A stretch of 64,000 nucleotides of DNA from Maridesulfovibrio hydrothermalis AM13 = DSM 14728 (lineage in GTDB: Bacteria; Desulfobacterota; Desulfovibrionia; Desulfovibrionales; Desulfovibrionaceae): assembly GCF_000331025.1 (NCBI RefSeq), contig NC_020055.1:3505370-3569369 (forward strand), given 5' to 3'. Shown here piece after piece: positions 55,179-64,000 of the stretch; positions within the stretch are counted from its first letter, which is position 1, and each line of letters opens with the position of its first letter. The notes beneath the pieces were generated by a model that did no database searches, was not told the origin of the DNA, and was given only the letters and a program-made list of their open reading frames with translations. Made by a program: the position numbers and the translations under genes.

Positions 55179-56162
55179 ATGATCATCGCAAAATCGATTG
55201 ATGAAATTATCAAGCCTGAAAACGGCTCTTGTGTGACAATTGGGAACTTTGACGGCGTCCATAAAGGACATCAAAAACTCATTTGCAGTACCTGTCAAAA
55301 AGCTAAGGCAAACGGCCTTGCAAGTGTGGTAGTAACCTTTGATCCTCATCCCTTGAGGGTTCTGGTCAATAGCAAAACGCCCCCCTTCATCACCCTTACC
55401 TCCCAAAAACTGGAACTTATTGCTCAGCATCAGCCTGACATTGTTCTGGCCCTTAATTTTACCAAAGAAATAGCCGCTCTTTCACCTGAGGAATTTATTC
55501 AAAGATTTCTCATCGACCCTCTGGGCATGAAACAAATGGTTGTCGGCTACGACTATGCACTGGGTAAAGGACGCAGCGGCAACTACGAGATCCTTGCCGG
55601 ACTGGGCCGCAAATATGGTTACGGTATTGAAAGACTTGATCCCGTTATTATTAAAGATGCTGTCGTCAGCTCATCTCGCATCAGAGATATGGTTCAGGAA
55701 GGCAACGTCTGGGATGTGCGGCCGCTACTGGGACGCTTTTATCAGGTTCGCGGTGAAGTTGTGCACGGCATGAACCGCGGAGCCAGACTCCTTGGGTTTC
55801 CTACTGCCAATATCAAACTTGAAGATGAACTTTTTCCGAAAAAAGGTGTTTACGCCATCAGGGTTGAAGTCGACGGCATGGTCCGCCCCGGAGTCGCCAA
55901 CATCGGCAAAAACCCAACTTTCGGCAATGAAGCACTTTCGGTCGAAGCACATATCATGGATTTTTCCGAAGATATCTACGACAAGCATATACGAGTCCAT
56001 TTCATTCAACGAATCCGCTCCGAACGAAAATTCAACGGACTTGATGAACTTAAAGAGCGCATCAGCGTCGATATCGAACTTGCCAAATCAATTCTTTCAT
56101 ATCCTGAATCGCAGGTGCGGCCCGGGCTGCATTTAAGTGAATCAGGAGCCGGAGCCTGTTAA
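55179..56162 (+). CDS. ribF: Bifunctional riboflavin kinase/FAD synthetase
   Basis: About 327 residues. The N-terminal FAD synthetase has CVTIGNFDGVHKGHQKLI and VVTFDPHPLRVL; the C-terminal riboflavin kinase has GRFYQVRGEVVHGMNRGARL, GFPTANIKL and GVANIGKNPTFG. It makes FMN and FAD. ATG 55179 is used; a GTG four codons earlier is also possible. The stop overlaps the ClC start by one base (TAATG), so the two are coupled. Confidence 0.93.
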   Translation: MIIAKSIDEIIKPENGSCVTIGNFDGVHKGHQKLICSTCQKAKANGLASVVVTFDPHPLRVLVNSKTPPFITLTSQKLELIAQHQPDIVLALNFTKEIAALSPEEFIQRFLIDPLGMKQMVVGYDYALGKGRSGNYEILAGLGRKYGYGIERLDPVIIKDAVVSSSRIRDMVQEGNVWDVRPLLGRFYQVRGEVVHGMNRGARLLGFPTANIKLEDELFPKKGVYAIRVEVDGMVRPGVANIGKNPTFGNEALSVEAHIMDFSEDIYDKHIRVHFIQRIRSERKFNGLDELKERISVDIELAKSILSYPESQVRPGLHLSESGAGAC

Positions 56163-57988
56163 TGAGTCCCTTTCTCAAACTGAAGATGTGGACAGACCTT
56201 GTCCGCTCCTACAGAAATGTAAATGCCTTCAGATGGCTCCTGCTCGGAGTTCTGGTAGGTCTTATCTCCGGTGTCGTTGCGGTAATGTTTTTTGCTGCCG
56301 TCGAATTCGGTAAATTTATCTTCCTGAACCAGCTTGCCGGCCTGTCCCTGCCTGCACCGGCCGGAGAAGAGATTTTTCATGGTACCCCGGGGCAGCTCAG
56401 ACCTTGGGTGATTCCGGTCTGTACAACGCTGGTCGGTCTGACAACCGGCTGGCTGGTCAATAAATATATCCCCGAAACAATTCACGGCGGCACAGACGGA
56501 ACAGATGCAACCATCAAATGTTTCCATCAGGGCAGTGGACTGATGCGTCCTATTGTCCCTGTAATCAAAGGGATCACCTCAATATTCACCATCGCCACCG
56601 GAGGCAGTGCCGGACGCGAAGGCCCCATAACCCAGATGGGCGCAGGTATCGGTTCATGGCTGGCCCAAAGACTGAAACTTTCGGCCAAAGAACGCAGAAT
56701 CCTGCTGCTTGCAGGTGCGGCCGGTGGTCTGGGAGCTATTTTCCGTGCCCCGCTTGGTGGCGCGCTGACCGCAATCGAAGTTATTTATCGGGAAGATTTC
56801 GAATCAGAGGCAATTCTGCCTTCGGTTATATCCTCCGTGGTATCTTATTCTCTTTTCACACTTTTCTACGGAACTGAGCCTATTTTCGGCATTCCTAGAT
56901 TTGTATTTCACGATCCCAAGGAACTTATTTTCTACATTGCACTGGCCATTGCCTGCACACTGGCCGGCTGGATGTATATCCGTACTTTCCGTTTCATCAA
57001 ATATTCAGTCTTTTACAGAATTAAAGACCGCGCAGGCCTCATGTGGGCAACCGGACTTGGCGGACTTATGATGGGCCTCATGGGTATGTTCTTTCCGCAG
57101 GTACTTTCCGGTGGATACGGCTGGCTCGAAATGGCAATTCTGGGCGAAATCCCAATCATGATGATGATCACAATCGTGGTCGGCAAAAGCATTGCCACCT
57201 CCATGACTATCGGGTCCGGAATGTCCGGCGGTATGTTTGCACCCGCACTTTTCGTAGGGGGCATGACCGGAGGAATAGTAGGTCAGGTGGCCGGAAAATA
57301 TTACCCCGACATCGTCACCCAGCCCGGGGGATACGTACTGGTCGGCATGGCTGCTTTCTTTGCAGGAGTGGCAAAAGCTCCCATCGGACCATTAATTATG
57401 GTTTGTGAATTGACGCAGGGTTACGGCCTGCTTGCGCCGCTCATGCTGGCTTCTGCGCTATGCATTGTACTGGGCCGCAGTTTCTCGCTCTATGAGCATC
57501 AGGTGGAAAGTAAATTCGACTCCCCTGCCCATATTGAGGATAAAACCATCAATATCCTTGAAGGGTTACACGTGGACACCCACTACAAGCCCGGCCGCGT
57601 AACCACGCTTGAAGAGGGAACCACGCTCAAGGCTCTGACCGATATTATTGCCAACACCAATGAATTATACTTTCCGGTCAAAAACGATGAAGGATCGATT
57701 ACAGGCATTCTGACAATTCAGAATGTACGAAATCATCTTTTCAATCCGGATCTGTTCGACTTGATTCTGACCAAGGATCTGGCAACCAAACCGGCCACAT
57801 TAAAAGAAGATGACGATCTATACACAGCTCTCCTTAAATTCGTTGACACCGACTACGGTCAAATTCCGGTAGTAACGGAGGAAGACCCGAACAAAATCAT
57901 CGGCATAATCAACAGGGAGAACGTGTTTAAAGCATACGCCAAAGCAATTAAAGCCCTGCGGGAAGAGTCGCAAGAAGAAACAGCTTGA
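56162..57988 (+). CDS. ClC-type chloride transporter with CBS domains
   Basis: A 608-residue ClC family protein with about ten or more membrane segments. Selectivity-filter motifs are GSAGREGPITQ, GAAGGLGAIFRAPLGG and GSGMSGGMFAPALFVGG. The gating Glu is present in GREGP, as in proton-coupled exchangers, and GREGP differs from the GMEGP of fluoride exporters. Two CBS domains (about 460-520 and 545-600; ELYFPVKNDEGSITGILTIQ, GQIPVVTEEDPNKIIGIINR) probably bind nucleotide. It is translationally coupled to ribF by a one-base overlap, an unusual partner. Confidence 0.93.
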   Translation: MSPFLKLKMWTDLVRSYRNVNAFRWLLLGVLVGLISGVVAVMFFAAVEFGKFIFLNQLAGLSLPAPAGEEIFHGTPGQLRPWVIPVCTTLVGLTTGWLVNKYIPETIHGGTDGTDATIKCFHQGSGLMRPIVPVIKGITSIFTIATGGSAGREGPITQMGAGIGSWLAQRLKLSAKERRILLLAGAAGGLGAIFRAPLGGALTAIEVIYREDFESEAILPSVISSVVSYSLFTLFYGTEPIFGIPRFVFHDPKELIFYIALAIACTLAGWMYIRTFRFIKYSVFYRIKDRAGLMWATGLGGLMMGLMGMFFPQVLSGGYGWLEMAILGEIPIMMMITIVVGKSIATSMTIGSGMSGGMFAPALFVGGMTGGIVGQVAGKYYPDIVTQPGGYVLVGMAAFFAGVAKAPIGPLIMVCELTQGYGLLAPLMLASALCIVLGRSFSLYEHQVESKFDSPAHIEDKTINILEGLHVDTHYKPGRVTTLEEGTTLKALTDIIANTNELYFPVKNDEGSITGILTIQNVRNHLFNPDLFDLILTKDLATKPATLKEDDDLYTALLKFVDTDYGQIPVVTEEDPNKIIGIINRENVFKAYAKAIKALREESQEETA

Positions 57989-58462
57989 TGCGCTTCACGC
58001 TTTTGCGAGTTATTTCACAGCAGACGCAAAAGAAAGATCTCTCCCATATCTGGACTCCCCATTAGTGAGGCCGGTCAGTTAGAAAGAATAACTATATTCC
58101 CCTCTTGAAGAAATTAACTTCGGGAGGGGATATATTCTGGCCGCCTATTACAGCCAGTCTGAAGTTTGTCAGAGGCGTAATTTCTAATAAACTCAACTCT
58201 CGAATCGATTTATCCCACCAGCATCATCTGACTCAAACAGCACCTTGTTTCAAATTATCATGCTTAACGCTTAGCCCTGATGAAATTTTTTATATTCCCT
58301 TCCCCCTTGCCATCCCCCTCACAAGTCTTATCATTTGGTAGTTTAAAATTTCACGCCGTTTCCTGATACGGATATCTGGCGGGACACCTCACTTTGCACT
58401 GCTAATTGAATTCAAGTGTTCATATTGAAATGAAATATAAATAGATGAATCAGGAGATAAAA
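57989..58462. other. Spacer between the ClC gene and hslV
   Basis: About 470 bp. The only structure seen is the imperfect hairpin at 58095-58134 (CCCCTC-TT-GAAG with CTTC-GG-GAGGGG) without a T-run. A 78-codon frame at 58105 has no ribosome site and low-complexity translation. Confidence 0.4.
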
Positions 58463-59002
58463 ATGGAACTCAGAGGTACAACCATTCTGGCTGTCATGGA
58501 CGACAAAGGCACTGCCATGATCGGCGACGGTCAGGTCACCATGGGGCAGGCCATTGTGATGAAACACTCCGCTGTAAAAGTGCGCACCCTGTATGATGAT
58601 AAAGTTATTGCAGGATTCGCCGGGGCTACCGCCGATGCTTTCACCCTTTTTGAAAGATTTGAAAAGAAACTTCAAACTTACTCGGGTAACCTTGTGCGCT
58701 CCGCTGTTGAAATGGCAACTGACTGGCGTACTGATAAATACCTGCGCAAACTCGAAGCCATGATCATGGTTGCTGACGCCGAGCATATTCTTATCATCAG
58801 CGGTAACGGTGATGTTATTGAACCTGACGACGGCGTTGCTGCTATCGGATCAGGTGGTGCTTACGCGCTTTCCGCTGCCCGCGCCCTAATGCGCAATACC
58901 GACATGCCCGCTGCCGAAATTGCCGGAAAAGCAATGGAAATCGCTGGCGAAATCTGCGTCTATACCAACGGCAACGTTGTTCTCAAAACTATTGAAAAAT
59001 AA
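58463..59002 (+). CDS. hslV: ATP-dependent protease peptidase subunit HslV
   Basis: A 179-residue proteasome-like peptidase. After a short propeptide (MELRG) the catalytic Thr6 begins the mature enzyme ([20 protein letters not shown]), followed by [15 protein letters not shown] and [14 protein letters not shown]. It forms double hexamers degrading proteins unfolded by HslU. I use ATG 58463, five bases after AGGAGAT; an in-frame ATG six codons upstream has no such site. hslU follows by 18 bp. Confidence 0.96.
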   Translation: MELRGTTILAVMDDKGTAMIGDGQVTMGQAIVMKHSAVKVRTLYDDKVIAGFAGATADAFTLFERFEKKLQTYSGNLVRSAVEMATDWRTDKYLRKLEAMIMVADAEHILIISGNGDVIEPDDGVAAIGSGGAYALSAARALMRNTDMPAAEIAGKAMEIAGEICVYTNGNVVLKTIEK

Positions 59003-59020
59003 TCTCGCAAAGGCAAAATA

Positions 59021-60400
59021 ATGAGCAATCTTACCCCTAGAGAAATCGTATCGGAACTTGACAAATTCATCATCGGTCAGGCTGACGCTAAACGTATGGT
59101 AGCAATAGCCATGCGTAACCGCTGGCGCAGACAGCAGCTCCCTGCCGAGCTGCGTGACGAAATTGCACCTAAAAATATTATCATGATGGGGCCAACCGGT
59201 GTTGGTAAAACTGAAATTGCCCGCCGTCTGGCAAAACTGTCCGGTTGTCCTTTTTTTAAAGTAGAAGCCACAAAATTTACCGAAGTCGGCTATGTAGGGC
59301 GTGACGTTGAATCCATGGTCCGCGACCTGATGGAAATAGGTATCAACCTTGTGCGCAAAGAAGAAATGGAAAAGGTTAAAGTCAAGGCTGAAAAACACGC
59401 CGAAGATCACCTGCTTGATATCCTGCTTCCTGCCTCTAAACCGCAACAGCAAAATGTAGGCTTCTTCAATCCGAATGATCCTCAGCAACAGCAGGAAAAA
59501 CCTGCCGTCGACAACAATTCCACCCGCGAAAAATTCCGTAAAATGTGGCGCGAAGGCAAACTTGACGAGCGCGAGGTTGAAATCGAAGTGACCGTACAGG
59601 GTGGAACCGGAGTTGAAATAATGTCTGTGCCGGGCATGGAAGATATGGGAATGCAGGTCAATGACATGATCGGGAAAATGTTCCCTAGCAAGACAAAAAC
59701 CCGCAAAGTCAATATCCGGGAAGCATACGAAATCCTCATTCAGCAGGAATCTGACAAACTTGTCGACATGGATAATGTGGCTGAACTTGCCCGCGAACGC
59801 GTTGAACAGACCGGGATTCTCTTCCTTGATGAAATTGACAAGATCGCAGGCAAACATGACAGCGGCGGAAGCTCCGCAGACGTTTCCCGCGAAGGCGTGC
59901 AGCGCGACCTGCTCCCCATTGTTGAAGGCTGCGTAGTCAACACTAAATACGGCATGGTCAAAACCGATCACATCCTTTTCATTTCAGCCGGAGCATTCCA
60001 CTACGCCAAACCTTCGGATCTGATACCTGAACTGCAAGGCCGCTTTCCGCTGCGTGTTGAACTCCACGCTCTGGGCAAAGATGAATTCTATCGAATTCTC
60101 ACTGAGCCTCAAAACGCCCTGACCGTACAGTACAAAGCACTCTTGGAAACAGAAAACCTGACCATTGATTTTACCCGCGATGCTCTGGAGGAGATTGCCG
60201 GATACGCACAAAAAATTAATGAAGAGACTGAAAATATTGGCGCCAGAAGACTCTACACAATGATGGAAACAATTCTGTCCGATCTATCATTTAACGCGCC
60301 CGATATGTCTGGAGATGAAATTATTATAGATGCCAGCGAAGTTAAGGAACAGTTAAGCGATATCATCGAAGATCGCGACCTGTCCCGTTATATACTTTAG
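59021..60400 (+). CDS. hslU: ATP-dependent protease ATPase subunit HslU
   Basis: A 459-residue AAA+ unfoldase: N-terminal [20 protein letters not shown], Walker [17 protein letters not shown]-domain (about 110-250, Gln/Pro-rich middle), Walker [31 protein letters not shown], and the C-terminal HslV-binding tail ending LSRYIL. It unfolds proteins for HslV. Same operon as hslV, ended by the terminator at 60429. Confidence 0.97.
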   Translation: MSNLTPREIVSELDKFIIGQADAKRMVAIAMRNRWRRQQLPAELRDEIAPKNIIMMGPTGVGKTEIARRLAKLSGCPFFKVEATKFTEVGYVGRDVESMVRDLMEIGINLVRKEEMEKVKVKAEKHAEDHLLDILLPASKPQQQNVGFFNPNDPQQQQEKPAVDNNSTREKFRKMWREGKLDEREVEIEVTVQGGTGVEIMSVPGMEDMGMQVNDMIGKMFPSKTKTRKVNIREAYEILIQQESDKLVDMDNVAELARERVEQTGILFLDEIDKIAGKHDSGGSSADVSREGVQRDLLPIVEGCVVNTKYGMVKTDHILFISAGAFHYAKPSDLIPELQGRFPLRVELHALGKDEFYRILTEPQNALTVQYKALLETENLTIDFTRDALEEIAGYAQKINEETENIGARRLYTMMETILSDLSFNAPDMSGDEIIIDASEVKEQLSDIIEDRDLSRYIL

Positions 60401-60428
60401 CAGACGCAGTTTAAACTAAAACATTAAT

Positions 60429-60465
60429 AAAGCGAGGAGTTTGTATCAAACTCCTCGCTTTTTCT
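60429..60465 (+). terminator. Terminator of hslVU
   Basis: A perfect 15-bp stem (60429-60443 with 60447-60461, 3-nt loop) followed by TTTTTCT. Confidence 0.88.
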
Positions 60466-60579
60466 GTTTATTTAAAATTTGTGAGCAATTATAAAATATG
60501 CTAGTGATCGCTTAGACAAAAAACGAACAAATAATCTTATCCGGCATCAATCTGGATAGTCTTAAAAAAGTTGAGTAAC

Positions 60580-61320
60580 ATGGACAATAACAACTCCGCA
60601 CAGCCCAGAATCACGGGTGCATTCTCTACAAAAATAGTACGAGAAATCGGAACAGGTTCGACTAAACGTAAAGTTGTCCAGTCATTTCTCTACTATGCAG
60701 AAGAAAATGATGAAGGTGAAATTGCCCTTCGCCCGCTAAACGAGAATAATGTACCCTCCGGTCAAGAACAGATCATCAGCAAAGAGGAACTCCTCGAATC
60801 CTTCAGCCCGGAACTTGAACTGTACACGTCCACCGTTTATCCGGCTATGAAAGAGCTGAACAGAACCCTTGCCAAAGCGGACCGTCAACGCAACGAAGGC
60901 AATTCCTTTACCGCTGAAATGGAATATGGCAAGGCGTTGAACATTGACGAAGACAACATCCGCGCCAACTTCGGTATAGGTCTTTGCTACCTAGAACGCA
61001 GCGATGATGAAAAGGCTCTTGATATTTTCCACCGTCTGGTAAAGCTTGATGCTGCCTTTGAAAAAGAACACAAACATCTTTTCAATGACTTCGGCATCTC
61101 ATTACGTAAAAGCAAGATGTTTGATGAAGCAGTTATGTTTTACACCCGTGCTATCGGACTTACTGACGGAGATGAGAACTTATACTTCAACACTGCCCGC
61201 TGTCTCTACGAAAGCGGCAAGAAAAAGGAAGCTCTGGAGTACGCTGAAAAATGTCTCGCTTTAAATCCGGATTCAAAACCTGCTAAAAAACTGGTTAACC
61301 ACCTGACCAGAAAAGGTTAA
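60580..61320 (+). CDS. TPR protein upstream of flgE
   Basis: A 246-residue protein. Residues 1-85 carry a beta-rich stretch (STKIVREIGTGSTKRKVVQS) with no family I know; 90-245 form TPR repeats (ADRQRNEGNSFTAEMEYGKA; CYLERSDDEKALDIFHRLVK; RCLYESGKKKEALEYAEKCL). No signal peptide or membrane helix, so cytoplasmic. TTG 60571 and ATG 60580 both open the frame; the ATG is preferred. Its position before flgE hints at motility or secretion, but it has its own transcript and the link is weak. Confidence 0.75.
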   Translation: MDNNNSAQPRITGAFSTKIVREIGTGSTKRKVVQSFLYYAEENDEGEIALRPLNENNVPSGQEQIISKEELLESFSPELELYTSTVYPAMKELNRTLAKADRQRNEGNSFTAEMEYGKALNIDEDNIRANFGIGLCYLERSDDEKALDIFHRLVKLDAAFEKEHKHLFNDFGISLRKSKMFDEAVMFYTRAIGLTDGDENLYFNTARCLYESGKKKEALEYAEKCLALNPDSKPAKKLVNHLTRKG

Positions 61321-61492
61321 CTCCAAACTGATTATTTGAGTCATATCTGGCTGCGCCTTACTAAAAAAGAGAGCCTTGTCTGTATAATTTTTGCCTCTTT
61401 CTGCCTGCTGTACTTTACTGAAAAGGACTTTTTTTCCCGAAAGAAGTCTCATCTCCCTCTATAATCCCTTGATATTACTTAATCAGAGCTTT

Positions 61493-61508
61493 AGGCACGC
61501 CCCTTGCT
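61493..61508 (+). promoter_or_regulatory. Sigma-54 promoter of flgE
   Basis: AGGCACGCCCCTTGCT: GG at 61494-61495 and GC at 61506-61507 with exactly 10 bp between, matching the -24/-12 consensus, 97 bp before the flgE ATG. Flagellar hook genes are commonly sigma-54 dependent in many flagellated proteobacteria. Confidence 0.75.
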
Positions 61509-61604
61509 ATTAATCTAGTGACCGGATTTTTATTCCGGATCATATGGTTTAAATGGTCCTCTCGGAATCACAATCAAATTCCGGACCTATCAAGGAGTTT
61601 TCTC

Positions 61605-63197
61605 ATGGCTTTCAGCTCAATGTATACTGGCGCAACAGGTCTCAAGTCTCACGGGATGCTGATGCAGCAGATAGGTGCTAACCTTGCAAACGTTAACACC
61701 ACTGCCTACAAGAGCGGTGATATGTTCTTAGAAGCTCTTGCGAGCCAGAGTCAGGTCGGTTCAATATCAGGCGTTGTAGCCGGAGGCGGGTCCAATACAG
61801 TAGGACAGGTCGGCCTTGGAGTAAGAGTCTCATCAACCCGTATCAATTTTCAGGAAGGCTCTTTTGAGCGAACCACTTCCAGCACTGATCTGGCCATCGG
61901 CGGACAGGGGTTTTTCCGCGTGGCCAAGTCGGAGGGAGAGGATTTTTATACCCGCGCAGGTAATTTCCACTTTGATAAAAACGGACAGCTTGTAGATTCC
62001 CATTCAAATATTTTGCAGGGCTTCAAGATTGACGACACAGGCAAGATAGGTACCACCTCGCAAAACATTATCCTGCCCATGAAGGAAGAAACGAACGCGG
62101 CAGGCCAGACTGTTATGGTCGTAAAATCTGATCCTAAAGCTACGACTGAAGTCTCCATGCGGACCAACCTTGACTCCGGATCTATCGATAACAGCGAGTC
62201 TGAAGATTCACCTTTCTTTGCCTTGCTTAAAAAGTGGGACGGAACGAGCGAAACACCCCTTGCAGCAGATGACTATGCATACAACTCATCTATCCAAATC
62301 TACGACAAGAATGGCAACACTCATGACATGGTAGTCTACTTTGACAAGGTGGCAAAAGATGGAGACTCATCTGATAAAATGTACTGGGAATACATTGTCA
62401 CAGTTCCTCCGGGAAGTGACGGTCGCGGCGGGACAGCAGCTACTTCGGCAGCAGGCTTACTCATGACCGGAACCCTCACCTTCTCTGGTGATGGAACTCT
62501 TCTGAACCAGACAGCGTACACCCTGTCAAGTAACGCTACCGGCGATTCCAAAGATCTTAACAACTGGACTCTCTCCAGTATGGATAAGGACGGAGTTCCC
62601 ACATTTGACACCACATTTATCGGCCCCGACGGAGCATCGAGCAGCCAGAGTGTATCACTTAATCTGGGTATTCAATCCGATTCCGCCTCATGGAACCAGC
62701 AGGGCGGAACTGCAGCAGACATAGGAAGTAACGCCTCTTCACTCCCTGGAATGAAGGATGGAAGGATAAATGCGCTCAGCACTACGGACTATTACGGTTC
62801 ATCTTCCACCATCAGCCAATCCCAGAACGGCTTTGGCGAAGGATATTTGCAAAATGTTGAATTCAACTCTGATGGAGTCCTGATAGGCAGATTCTCAAAC
62901 GGGCTGAGCGAAGACCTGTACAAGGTCAACCTCTATAATTTTAAAAATGAATACGGGCTTAGACGCGAAGGCTCAAACTACTTCACTGCAACACAATCTT
63001 CTGGTGCTGCGATCGAAGGAGTCGCCCGCCAGAAAGGACTCGGTTCAGTGGTAGGCAGCAGTCTGGAAACATCAAACGTTGATCTTGCGCAGGAATTTGC
63101 CTCAATGATTCTGACCCAGAGAGGCTTTCAGGCAAACTCCAAGACGATCACAACAAGTGACCAGCTTCTCAACACGACTCTCGGCATCAAGAAATAG
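61605..63197 (+). CDS. flgE: Flagellar hook protein FlgE
   Basis: A 530-residue hook protein. The N-terminal rod-type segment is MAFSSMYTGATGLKSHGMLM, followed by QIGANLANVNTTAYKSGDMF; the C-terminal segment is SNVDLAQEFASMILTQRGFQ, then ANSKTITTSDQLLNTTLGIK. The long Ser/Gly/Thr-rich middle is the exposed, variable part. It polymerises into the hook between rod and filament. I use ATG 61605, with AAGGAG eight bases upstream; the frame opens 29 codons earlier without one. Driven by the sigma-54 promoter above. Confidence 0.95.
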   Translation: MAFSSMYTGATGLKSHGMLMQQIGANLANVNTTAYKSGDMFLEALASQSQVGSISGVVAGGGSNTVGQVGLGVRVSSTRINFQEGSFERTTSSTDLAIGGQGFFRVAKSEGEDFYTRAGNFHFDKNGQLVDSHSNILQGFKIDDTGKIGTTSQNIILPMKEETNAAGQTVMVVKSDPKATTEVSMRTNLDSGSIDNSESEDSPFFALLKKWDGTSETPLAADDYAYNSSIQIYDKNGNTHDMVVYFDKVAKDGDSSDKMYWEYIVTVPPGSDGRGGTAATSAAGLLMTGTLTFSGDGTLLNQTAYTLSSNATGDSKDLNNWTLSSMDKDGVPTFDTTFIGPDGASSSQSVSLNLGIQSDSASWNQQGGTAADIGSNASSLPGMKDGRINALSTTDYYGSSSTISQSQNGFGEGYLQNVEFNSDGVLIGRFSNGLSEDLYKVNLYNFKNEYGLRREGSNYFTATQSSGAAIEGVARQKGLGSVVGSSLETSNVDLAQEFASMILTQRGFQANSKTITTSDQLLNTTLGIKK

Positions 63198-63224
63198 AAA
63201 ATAAACATAATAGTTAAAACGAAA

Positions 63225-63254
63225 AGACCCCCTCCAGAAATCTGAAGGGGGTCT
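63225..63254. terminator. Terminator between flgE and the ferritin-like gene
   Basis: AGACCCCCT...CAG pairs with CTG...AGGGGGTCT across AAAT (single mismatched bases flank the inner CAG/CTG). Convergent genes may share it. Confidence 0.75.
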
Positions 63255-63292
63255 CAATTTGGCTGCTTTAGGATCAAGTTTACTGCAATTAA

Positions 63293-63769
63293 CTAATCTC
63301 TAAGCTTCTGTGCCAGCAAGCGCAGGTGGCCACGCTCCTCGTCAATACATTCTTCCACAAACTTCTGCTCAGTTTCTGGAACCATCCTTTTAAGTTCCGT
63401 GAAAAGCAGAATTGTGTCCTTTTCAAAACGCATAGCAGCGCGTACAGCATCCTCAAAAGTAAAATCTTCTTCTTTAAAAGCTGCTGTGTAATCAAAGTTG
63501 AAAACATCATGCGAATCAACAAGTGCCATTACATACTGAGTGTACTCTTCGTAATCGCTTCCCGGAGGAATTTCGATATTACCGAGACGGTCGCGCATTC
63601 CTCTGAAAAAAAGTTCATGCTTGGACTCTTCCTCGGCGAAAAAATCGAAAAACTCCTTAGCTGCGGGATCTTTTGCTTCATCAGCTGCAAGCAGATAGAA
63701 AGCCTGTCCCTTCTGCTCAATACGCATTGCTAGTTCAACAACTTCATTAGCACTGAAAAAAGTTACCAT
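63293..63769 (-). CDS. Ferritin-like (rubrerythrin-type) di-iron protein
   Basis: A 158-residue four-helix protein. Di-iron ligand motifs: Glu in MRIEQKGQAFY, FAEEESKHELFF (E-x-x-H), Glu in AMRFEKDTILLFTELKR and EECIDEERGHLRLLA (E-x-x-H). It has no C-terminal rubredoxin domain, so it is the short erythrin type, found in anaerobes for peroxide detoxification or iron handling. Start after GAGGAGTTGAA. Confidence 0.88.
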   Translation of the reverse strand: MVTFFSANEVVELAMRIEQKGQAFYLLAADEAKDPAAKEFFDFFAEEESKHELFFRGMRDRLGNIEIPPGSDYEEYTQYVMALVDSHDVFNFDYTAAFKEEDFTFEDAVRAAMRFEKDTILLFTELKRMVPETEQKFVEECIDEERGHLRLLAQKLRD

Positions 63770-64000
63770 TTCAACTCCTCGTGGATTAAAATCTATTTTT
63801 AGGGATCACATTTTGTCTATTTTTTTTGGAAAAAAACAGCCGAATCTCTGCAAACAGATGGTCATTGGCGGTAATATTAAACACCGCGGACAAAAGTGCA
63901 ACCTGAAACCGTTATATATTTGCAAAAGTTGTCTTTTACATTTTTTCAATTCAGGATATAAAAAGATAATGGATTTATTTCTAAAAAAAATGCAAAAGAC
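63770..64000. other. Right-end spacer
   Basis: AT-rich upstream region of the ferritin-like gene, reaching the window edge. An ATG at 63969 opens a plus-strand frame (MDLFLKKMQK) that is cut by the edge; its ribosome site is poor and nothing can be concluded. Confidence 0.3.

Noticed and set aside
58105-58341. 78-codon plus-strand frame before hslV
   Set aside because: No ribosome site; starts inside an imperfect hairpin; no recognisable sequence.
58886-59971. 361-codon minus-strand frame opposite hslV/hslU
   Set aside because: Antisense shadow of strongly conserved hslU; Phe/His-rich composition typical of such shadows.
63969-64000. Start of a plus-strand gene at the right edge (MDLFLKKMQK)
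   Set aside because: Only ten codons visible and no good ribosome site; cannot be supported.
1-64000. CRISPR array, prophage or integrated element
   Set aside because: No regularly spaced repeats, integrase, phage structural genes or tRNA-end duplications were seen.

Overview
The window reads as chromosomal DNA of a mesophilic, motile, anaerobic deltaproteobacterium of the Desulfovibrio/Maridesulfovibrio type (Desulfovibrionaceae). This rests on moderate GC with AT-rich spacers, a tungstate transporter beside formate dehydrogenase maturation genes, a LUD-domain/UPF0280 pair, many chemoreceptors and signalling proteins, and the order ispE, tRNA-Gln, prs, rplY, pth, carD, rho. That placement is inference from gene content and order; no 16S gene is present. 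I see no prophage, CRISPR array or intact insertion sequence.

Layout. 1-2.9 kb: the minus-strand rpmH-rnpA-yidD-yidC-jag operon (ribosomal protein L34, RNase P protein, membrane insertion), with jag cut by the window edge. 3.2-10.8 kb: LUD protein, UPF0280 protein, a small lipoprotein, a thiamine-binding-type protein, a radical SAM/SPASM enzyme, glycogen phosphorylase and an exported serine hydrolase. 10.9-17.8 kb: a tungsten/molybdenum-formate dehydrogenase region with tupA, tupB, tupC on the minus strand, divergent fdhD, then fdhE-moaA and a transposase-derived protein that appears to lack its first catalytic Asp. 17.9-23.6 kb: a diguanylate cyclase, the yebC-ruvC-ruvA-ruvB operon, two identical tRNA-Tyr genes and rlmE. 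23.7-33.8 kb: a CgeB-like glycosyltransferase, a BON lipoprotein, a GntR regulator, a chemoreceptor, a sensor kinase, an unrecognised exported protein and an Lrp/AsnC regulator. 34-36.2 kb: kbl-tdh threonine catabolism, divergent from that regulator. 36.4-45.3 kb: a small HTH protein, an AsmA protein, a second chemoreceptor, an unknown polytopic membrane protein, a MerR regulator, tRNA-Val, a TPR-like protein and an FkbM methyltransferase. 45.6-57 kb: HtrA protease, a 55-residue exported protein, ispE, tRNA-Gln, prs-rplY-pth, carD, rho, an M48/TPR protease, ribF and a ClC transporter. 58.4-63.8 kb: hslVU, a TPR protein, flgE behind a sigma-54 promoter, and a ferritin-like protein.

How they fit together. 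The most coherent functional block is tungstate/molybdate handling: TupABC imports tungstate, MoaA starts pterin-cofactor synthesis, and FdhD and FdhE mature formate dehydrogenase. It carries two features I rank highest: a leader before fdhD with alternative pairings and a masked Shine-Dalgarno sequence, and a domesticated-looking IS1595-type protein directly after moaA. Other notable points are an apparent ATT start for rnpA inside rpmH, and several small or exported proteins of unknown role. The rest is ordinary housekeeping and signalling content.
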